From contig CAJSYZ010000003.1 of NCBI GenBank assembly GCA_910574455.1, positions 3,347,250-3,411,249 of the forward strand: a DNA stretch of 64,000 nt. Reading direction: 5' to 3'. The notes under the pieces were generated by a model, which made no database searches, had not been told where the DNA came from, and saw nothing but the letters and a program-made list of their open reading frames with translations. Position numbers and translations under genes: made by a program. This document shows, piece after piece, positions 56,889 to 64,000 of this stretch; within the stretch, counting starts at the first letter, position 1, and every line of letters begins with the position of its first letter. Source of the DNA: Trichaptum fuscoviolaceum (Eukaryota; Basidiomycota; Agaricomycetes; Hymenochaetales; Trichaptaceae).

Positions 56889-58418
56889 GGTTACCCGAGT
56901 CTGTGCCACTGGAGCAGGAGATAAGAAGACAGGAAGTGGGGAGCCCAGCTGCGCACTGTGCTGAGCAGCAGCGGTGAGATTAGGAGGAGGTGGACGGGGA
57001 GGGTGGAAGAACGTGCGCGACCTGCTTTGCGGGTATTTTAGGTTGTGCCGTGCACAGACGCGTAAGACGGATGTCAACGGCAGCGCTGCGGGGCCTGGAT
57101 ATGCCGTGGGCTGGAAACAACTGAACAAGCGACACAACGGGGTGCAGACCGTGGTGGAGAGCAAAGAACGAATCCCTCAGGGATGGCACGAACTACGCGA
57201 CGAGGGGGTGCCCTTTATACCGAATTATCCCAAGAGCAAGACGTGCGACACACAGCGATCCTGACTGTGCCCTTGATTGTAGTTCGCAAGAAGAAAGCAC
57301 CCTTTGGAGTAGTAGAGTTGCCGGCCGTGTTTGGTGTTCCAATGAAATTCAACAGAGGATCGCGCAACTTGCCTCGACGGAATCCCCTCTTCAAACAAAG
57401 CAAATTGTAAGATACCCCGGAACAACACGCCCGCCTGAGACTTCGCCCTTTTTTCAACGAGTCATGTTCATACCCAGTCAAATTATCCGCGAGAATTGAC
57501 AAATGGCACAGGAACGATGCCGGGCCATCCGATAGGCTTCAGCTTTCACAGACTCTCGGGACATTCTGGGACACGGTGTATGAACTTTACAAGAGCTTTG
57601 GGTTGAGGTTGTGAAGTGAGAAGGAAACGTGCTCAGGGCCAAGAAGTCGAATATGCTGCAGACTTCAGAGCCGCACGCATGTGCTCTCACACTTTTTCGG
57701 AAGGCGAGTGAAGGTCAGATTCCAGTTCGGACGTTAAAGGCGCTCGGACTCTAGTTAGTTACAAAATCTAGTTCTGAATACAAGAAGAGGACCAATCACC
57801 GAGAACTACCGCTGGTCACAAGACAACGAGTTATCCTTCGAGCGTGTACTTCTGTAACCTGCAACATTTTGACGTACATGATCTGGCCTTAATTTTCCCC
57901 GCACTACTAGTCAACAAAGCTTCACCATACCCCCGCTCAATTGAAATCGAGAGGGAAAGACCACGGCTCACCGGTCCTACTCATCGCTCTTCATTCCCGA
58001 GCGAACAGAATGATCCGTGATGAGAAAAAGGGATTCGTGGTGGCATGAATGGCCCGAGAAGCCAGGTATATACAAGCGAGTTGAAGGATATGTCATTACA
58101 TCTGCTTAAATGGAGAAACAATATATTCCCAGAGGAACGATGAGTGGTAGTGAGTCACGAGTAGATATGATGAGGCCAGTGCTGGTCTAGCGCGCTCGAG
58201 AACTTGAAGAGATGGATCTCTGAAAACATAACTTATTATCCGTCTTGGAATGACACGTACGCGCTCTTTCGTCCAGACATTTACCATTTATCCAAGGATT
58301 GCCCTGCCACCTCTCCTGACTCACGCCTTGCCACGAGATCATAAGAAAGGGTCGATCTTCATTGAGAATACGAACGGATCTCGAGGATGTTTGGGAGCTT
58401 GGAGAAGAGTGTGTAACT
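56889..58418. other. 1.5-kb region without a recognised gene
   Basis: This is the longest gap in the window, between the GDPD promoter and the 3' end of the acyltransferase gene, both minus strand. The first 120 bases are purine-rich on the plus strand. Several open frames of 60-116 codons exist on both strands, but none shows a signal peptide, domain motif or splice continuity. No tRNA-like fold or repeat was seen. A non-coding RNA or a short orphan gene cannot be excluded. Confidence 0.4.
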
Positions 58419-59622
58419 TCATGAACTATCGGTGTCGGGCCGGCCAACGAGCACCATCCCCTCGTCTTCTTCTGTCTCCGCGCCTTTCTCGCTCAGATCT
58501 CGTGCTGAAGTATCGATTGACAGGGGAGCTTGCGTCGACGGTACAGAGCTTTCCTCCACTTTCGACTCTTCGACAACTGGAGGCGCGGGCTCTGGTGGGC
58601 TGGGCACACTCGGAGCAGCAACTTCGGAAACTGGCGCAGGGGTGACCGGAGCTCCCTCTTCTTCCTTAATTTCCGCTTGAATGGATTGTGGGGGAATGAC
58701 AGCGGAGATCTCGTAAAGGGCTTCGAGCATCTGCTCGCGCACCTTCTTTGCGAGATCACTCACATCCTTTGCCGTAAGGCCAGCGGTTGGGATAGGCGGA
58801 AGGACTACAACACGTCAATAAATATGGGCGCCTTTCTGCGAAGATCCGGGAACATTCATACCTTTAACCTTCAAGTGTCCACTATTGAAAGTCCCCTTGT
58901 GGTATAGTCGCCAATAGTGCTCGCAGATGATGGGTGTGATCGGCACTCCGGCCTCCACAGCGAGGTAGAAAGCACCCTTCTTGAATGGTAGAAGGTCAGC
59001 CTTCTCTTTGTTCGTCCGCGTTCCTTCGGGGAATAGCCATAGTGAAGTTCCGCGCTGCTTCATGGTCTCTCCGGCTGCTGCTACGGATTGCACAGCTCGC
59101 GTGTTGTTCTTACGGTCAATGAAAACCGCTCCAGAAAGGGTCATAAACTGGCCCAGGAAAGGCGTCCACTGAAGTTCCTTCTTTGAGGTCATGGATGCTT
59201 TCTTTGGCATTGCCCTGCCAATGAAGTGTTCAGTCCCTCAAGTTTGCGCCACACGTTGACCATCCTACGCACCGACCGATGAATAAGATATCCAACATAC
59301 TCTGATGGTTTGCAACTAATACGGCAGGTTTGGTATCCAAGTATTCCTCGCCCTCGACATCGATCGTAATTCCGATCAGTCGGCTGGCAATCCCATAGAA
59401 GCTCCTCGCAACGAGCCAGTTTATGTCAAATCTGCGACCGATGAGGGTCATCCCAACGCTGGAGATAACGCCCCAGACAGAGCATATGCCGAGCGTCGAC
59501 AGATACAGACCAAGTCGGACATAATATCGCGCAAGTGGGTGTGCATCCGCTGCAACTCGAGCCAGGAAGAAAGGAAGAGAGATGTACGCTAGAGGCCTGA
59601 CAAGAGACATGAGTAACGACAT
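58419..59622 (-). CDS. 1-acyl-sn-glycerol-3-phosphate acyltransferase (LPAAT/Slc1 type)
   Basis: Three exons, 59622-59273, 59214-58862 and 58804-58419, encode 362 residues. Two N-terminal hydrophobic segments (YISLPFFLARVAADA region and LYLSTLGICSVWGVISSVGM) anchor it in the ER. The catalytic motif VLVANHQSMLDILFIGR holds the His and Asp of the HX4D box; VFIDRKN follows, then the substrate-binding block LWLFPEGTRTNKEKADLLPF and GVPITPIICEHYWRLYH. The enzyme adds a second acyl chain to lysophosphatidate to make phosphatidate, the precursor of phospholipids and triglyceride. A disordered extension of about 90 residues, rich in Pro, Glu and Val, follows the domain and ends LVGRPDTDSS; it is not part of the catalytic core. 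The gene is divergent from Nop14. Confidence 0.94.
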
Positions 59623-60431
59623 TATATTCGCGGATACGTCGTCAATGTATGCAGGATAGAGATGAAGAGAAATGCGAGCAGTCAGCTGCAGCGCACGTTT
59701 ATGTAGCCTGAGGAAGATTGAAGTGGGCTGCGCGGGCTAGGGCACGGCACCAGCACCACACGAGAGAGGACGGTGCTGAGCGTGTTTTTGCCCTCCCTAT
59801 CGGCCGAATATGGCACATTTCTCCGTCCACTTCAAGACGTGGGAATTATTTGCAAATCGTCTCAGTCTCAGAGCTTCCGGTTCTTTACTCTCGTCCTCCC
59901 CCAAGTGTTTCGCATGGTCGCTGAAACTTGGATCATCTGGATATGTTGCATTCGTTTCTAGGGACATCTGAGAGTCTTGGAGATCATCCTGTTGACCACT
60001 TCAGTTGACTAGCTTTGGACCATGCAAGCACGTCATGACTTTCCAAGGGTCGATCTTTTCAAGTTGTAATCATACTTCAAGTTATGAAGAAGCGGGCAAA
60101 ACGACGTCTCTGTTTGACTGGTCGCCTCCATTACTACGCGTTGCAAATTTAACCAACCACTAGTAGTAGATGAGATTGACGAGCGTACATCTCCAATGAT
60201 CCTCGACTTTATGGCTTGTACATTATTGCTTGATATAAAGGAGGCGCTACTCGCTGTAAATCTCCTATCTCTACAATCGAGGTTTATGTCCAAGATGCTT
60301 TGCCAGAGTGTAATAGACATTAGAATCTATTTATAGACAAATGTATAACTTATTTTGGGTTAACGAAATTTTGGATTTGAGAGTCGCGTCGAGCTTCGGA
60401 CTTGGATTCAGCGCCGACTATAGACTGCACT
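59623..60431. other. Divergent promoter region of the acyltransferase and Nop14 genes
   Basis: 809 bases. It contains an ACGCGT at 60136-60141, and TTCAAGTTG at 60058-60066 with CTTCAAGTTATGAAG at 60075-60089, words related to those in other promoters here. An open frame at 60033-60320 (minus) has no recognisable protein. Confidence 0.4.
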
Positions 60432-63400
60432 ATGGTGAAAGGTTCGCAACTCAGCCAGCTGAAGTCAGCTCTAAATCAAGCCGGACTGAACCGTCAACCA
60501 ACCTCCTCAAAGAAGCGGAAGCGGTCTACCGTGTCTCTGCGGGAAAATGACAAGGAGAAGAAGGAACAGAGACTGAAGCAAATCCAGGAGAAGCTCAATC
60601 CGTTTGAAGTCAAGATCAATCGACTGAAGCATGACGTCGGAGGGAGAAAACTCAAGGGTGTAACGGGCAAGCCTCAACAAAGCAAACAGGCTGGTATCGA
60701 GCAGGTAGGTGATGAATGTCCATGAATTAGTTAAATGACTGACGCTGCTGTTGAATGCCGCAGAGGAGGAAATCTTTGTTAAAAGAGTATGAACTGAAGA
60801 ACCGTGCTGGAGCAATCATCGATCGTAGATTTGGTGAAAACGATGCTTCAATGACACCGGAGGAACGCATGCTTGAGCGATTCACGAAAGAACGACAGAG
60901 GGCAGCGAAAGGCTCCGCGTTTAACCTGGAAGATGAAGATGACCTTACTCACTATGGGCAAAGCTTGTCAAAAATGGATGACTTCGAAGAGGCTGGCTTA
61001 GGACTGGATGACGATGATTCCGAGGATGGTGAGCGTGATTATTCTATCTACAATTTGCAAGAGTTAACATAAGCTCCAGGCAAAATCGATCAGGACACTG
61101 TTCGGAAAGTCCACTTCGGAGGATTTGACGATGATGACGAAGATGCGAACGAAGAGGTGTGTATAGACCTTCGCTAGAGTTTTCTGCGGTGAATTAATGG
61201 CCAATATTACAGCCAGACCGGAAGAAATCCAAAGCAGAGGTCATGTCTGAGGTCATTGCGAAAAGTAAACAACATAAAGTTAGTGATATTCTATACTGTA
61301 GCCCATACAACTCTGCTAACTGCATCTATTTAGTTCGAAAGGCAACTACAAAAGCAACAGGACGCCGAAGCACGTCATGAATTAGATCAACAACTGGACG
61401 ATATTCGAGGCCTCCTCTTCGCTGGTGGCGTCTCTGACCCTATTTCGAGCAAGCTTGCCGACGAGAATAAAAACGAGGACAAGGATTATGACGTCCATGT
61501 TCGAGAACTTGCGCTTGACAGGAAGGCCAAACCGAAAGACCGGACGAAAACTGACGAGGAGTTGGCATTGGAAACGAAAGAGGCATTGGAGAAAGCGGAA
61601 CGGAAGCGGCTGAAGCGAATGATGGGAGAAGAGGATGACAGTAGCGATGAGGAGAAAGGCCCGTCGGCAAGGAAGAAGGCCAGAAAGCAAGTCAATGCCG
61701 ATGACCTGGAGGATGACTTCCAGGAGGAGGAGGATTCACAATGGGCTGGTTTGGGAGCTGGTTTGGACGCTGACATGTCTCTTAGTGAGGGGAACGAAGA
61801 CGAAGACGGAAGTGAAGACGAAGAGGTGGGAGAAGGAAGTGGAGACGAAGAAGTGAGTGAGGATGAAAGCGACGAAGGCGAAGCGGATGACGACCTGGAT
61901 GAATACGAAGGACTAACAGGAGGCGATATAACGAAATCTAAAAGAAAAAGCAAAGCAGTAGGCAAGGAGCTGCCCTATACTTTCCCTTGTCCTGAAACCC
62001 ATGATGAGTTTCTTTCTATTGTGGAAGACATTCCTGAGGAAGATGTCCCCACTGTTATCCAACGCATTCGGGCCCTTTATCATCCCAGTCTTGCTGAAGA
62101 CAACAAATTCAAGCTTCAGGTCAGTCCCGTGCCAGATATTTTCTACGGACCTCCCAATACTTACATCTTCTCGTCTACTAGGCATTGACAGGCGTGCTCG
62201 TCGAATACATTCTACACATTACATCACCGCCATCGCCAAACTTCACAATTCTCCCATCCCTTGTTCCTCATCTGCACTCCTTAACAACATCCTATCCCAT
62301 TGAGTCGGCTAAGCATTTCGTTGGAAAGCTTAAGCTGATGCAGAAAAACCTCAGTCGAGGGTTATCGAAAGGCGCGACTTCTCCTACATCGAAAACGTGG
62401 CCGGGCACTTCCGAACTCGCTTTCCTGTGGACAATTACTTACATCTGGCCCACTAGCGATATGAATCATCACGTTGTCTCCCCTGCACGGCTTCTTATGG
62501 GCTCTTATCTAGGGCTGTGTCGAGTAAGATCACTCTCCGACCTTGCTAGCGGCCTCTTTCTTTCCTCCCTTTTCCTACGATACGAGGAAGATTCGAAACG
62601 ACTAGTGCCTGAGGCATTGAACTTTGTACTGAATGCTCTTCTCCACCTCGCTCCTCACCAATTTACAGATAATGATTCTGTACCGGGATCCTTCCCTTGT
62701 CCTGATCTCAACACCCCCACTTGTCGGCATCTTCGCATATCCATCAAAGCTGCAAAGCGCCTCGCCCCTCGACCAGCGAACCTAGTAGAGCTTATGGCAA
62801 GAAAAGAATCAGTAGACGAGCAGTCCAAAGTCGACATACTGTTGGTCACTTTAGATCTTCTGGGACGACTTGCAGATATGTACAAAGGATTGGATGGCTT
62901 CATAGAGTTGTTTGAACCTGTGGTGGACATCTTGGATGGATTGCATTTGGAATGGGCCGCAGCTCCCTTTAAGGTTGGCCTTCATTCTCTCCCGCTTTTT
63001 GTCTTTGTCACTGATTGCGCTTATCTTGCATCCTAGTCTAAATACTACGAAATCAAGGACTCAAGCAAACGCTTGCTTAAGTTCGCCCGCCAATCAAGAC
63101 GACCTCTTGCATTGCAAGCTCACAAGCCTATACCAATCGCGACATACATTCCGAAGTTCGAGAGCTCGTCTTCAAGTTACCTGCGCAAGAATGATCCAGA
63201 TCAAGAACGCGCCCAGGCTTCTAAGCTTCGTTATCAGTACAAACAGGAACGGAAAGGCGCGATCCGGGAACTGCGCAAGGATGCGCGATTCTTGTCGTCT
63301 GTAAAGATGAAGGAGCAATCAGAAAAGGACCGAGCGTACTCGGAGAGGATGAACAAGGTATTCAGCTCATTAGAGAGTGAGCAAGCGGAACAAAAGAAGA

Positions 63401-63447
63401 TGGATAGGGAGAAAGCGAGGGAAAAGAAGAGAGCCGGGAGGAAATGA
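60432..63447 (+). CDS. NOP14: Nucleolar protein Nop14 (SSU processome)
   Basis: Seven exons, 60432-60704, 60764-61028, 61080-61156, 61213-61278, 61334-62119, 62182-62973 and 63037-63447, encode 889 residues. The start [20 protein letters not shown] and the block [20 protein letters not shown] are family signatures, as is [20 protein letters not shown] followed by [16 protein letters not shown]. An acidic region ([11 protein letters not shown] and a long Asp/Glu stretch) precedes [20 protein letters not shown] and an alpha-helical domain with [13 protein letters not shown] and LPYL-type helices. A basic C-terminus ends REKKRAGRK. Nop14 binds the U3 snoRNP with Noc4 and Emg1, and is required for 18S rRNA maturation and 40S export. 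Length is close to yeast Nop14 (810). Confidence 0.94.
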
Positions 63448-63682
63448 GTGGCCTCTATTTCATGCGGCTGACTATTATAGTGAGATTGGCTGTAGCTATG
63501 TATAATTTCTTCGGTGTGGGTACTTCAAACTGTAAGTCACCAGTTGAAGTGCTTACTCGTCATTCAGACCTTCGTGAATAACCCCAGCATCACTGCTTGA
63601 AACCCCATCGAATAATTATCATATGCATGCCATACAAACCACAGGCTTCTTGACTATATAATTGTTTGCCGTACCAGGTCAC

Positions 63683-64000
63683 CTAATCCGAGTCCGACTC
63701 AGAGTTTGACGTTCTTCGCCTCTTGCGAACAGGATCTATGTGAGGTGTTGCTCTGTTCTCCACAGGGCCGATGTGAACAATAATGCAAAACTGCCCATAC
63801 ACGTACTCAGTCGAAACGCTATTCCCGTATGCGGCATAGGGAGCTTTGATCTGATTAAAAGATGTCCTCTTCGTTGCCCATAGTACTTCAAAATCCACGG
63901 CGTAATGACGACGTCGGGAGCCGTAATTCTCCACAACTTGAGCACCTTCGTTCTCCCGCAAAGATTTCGAGATTGACTCATCATAATCTAGCATGAGCTG
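63683..64000 (-). CDS. C-terminal fragment of an unrecognised protein, cut by window edge
   Basis: The minus-strand frame is open from the window end to a stop at 63683, giving about 105 residues. The segment (YGSRRRHYAVDFEVLWATKR, then YAAYGNSVSTEYVYGQFCII) looks ordered and ends in a basic-then-acidic tail (PVRKRRRTSNSESDSD) that could be a nuclear signal. I do not recognise it. Whether an upstream exon joins within the window cannot be decided. It converges with Nop14 across 235 bases. Confidence 0.5.
   Translation of the reverse strand, partial: QLMLDYDESISKSLRENEGAQVVENYGSRRRHYAVDFEVLWATKRTSFNQIKAPYAAYGNSVSTEYVYGQFCIIVHIGPVENRATPHIDPVRKRRRTSNSESDSD

Noticed and set aside
61486..61965. 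Ser-rich minus-strand frame inside Nop14
   Set aside because: It is the reverse reading of the Asp/Glu-rich region of Nop14.
1..64000. tRNA, rRNA, CRISPR or transposon sequences
   Set aside because: No cloverleaf, array, terminal inverted repeat or transposase/reverse transcriptase motif was found on reading either strand.

Overview
This window is nuclear DNA of a filamentous fungus, most likely a basidiomycete of the Agaricomycetes. The genes are closely packed and cut by many short introns (mostly 47-85 nt). Several families are fungus-specific: DASH subunit Spc19, Mgm101, a Kex1-type carboxypeptidase, a fungal TRP-like channel. The ER Hsp90 ends in HDEL. Splice models were built by hand from GT-AG (twice GC-AG) signals and reading-frame continuity; nearly all give exact phase agreement, but none is backed by transcripts.

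Layout, left to right. 1-1.6 kb: 3' part of a TRP-like channel (+). 1.8-4.4 kb: CNH-like beta-propeller protein (-), divergent from a secreted-type kelch protein with five membrane helices (+, 4.9-8.2). 8.6-11.7 kb: large disordered protein with repeated acidic-x-PL motifs (-). 12.0-15.4 kb: ER Hsp90/GRP94 (-, 16 exons). 15.7-17.6 kb: M18 aspartyl aminopeptidase (-), divergent from the SSU-processome protein Dip2/Utp12/WDR3 (+, 17.8-21.4). 21.6-22.4 kb: secreted double-psi barrel protein (-), divergent from mitochondrial GatB (+, 22.7-24.9). 24.9-25.9 kb: DsbA/thioredoxin-like protein (-). 26.2-27.9 kb: PCI-domain CSN12/Thp1-like protein (+). 28.1-29.9 kb: putatively myristoylated VWA protein (+). 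30.0-33.8 kb: gamma-tubulin complex component, GCP5-like (-), divergent from Mgm101 (+, 34.1-35.1). 35.5-36.7 kb: ER thioredoxin-like membrane protein (+). 37.2-39.6 kb: Kex1-like carboxypeptidase (+). 40.2-40.9 kb: Spc19 (+). 41.0-43.5 kb: DUF300/TMEM184 membrane protein (-). 43.9-46.4 kb: gephyrin/Cnx1-type molybdenum cofactor enzyme (-). 46.5-49.4 kb: NOL11/Utp8-like nucleolar protein (-). 49.6-52.3 kb: a tandem pair of related genes (+) with an N-terminal CCHC knuckle and a C-terminal hydrophobic tail. 52.9-55.1 kb: disordered/coiled-coil protein (-). 55.4-56.9 kb: glycerophosphodiester phosphodiesterase (-). 58.4-59.6 kb: lysophosphatidic acid acyltransferase (-), divergent from Nop14 (+, 60.4-63.4). 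63.7 kb to the end: 3' end of an unknown gene (-).

Functional threads. Three genes belong to 40S ribosomal subunit assembly (Dip2, NOL11/Utp8-like, Nop14), two to microtubules and chromosomes (GCP5, Spc19), two to mitochondria (GatB, Mgm101) and several to the secretory pathway (GRP94, the thioredoxin-like ER protein, Kex1, the secreted barrel protein). Most are housekeeping genes and I see no metabolic gene cluster, mobile element, tRNA or rRNA gene. The least explained items are the tandem knuckle/tail pair at 49.6-52.3 kb, the acidic-x-PL repeat protein, the CNH-like and kelch-membrane proteins, and short sequence words that recur in several intergenic regions.
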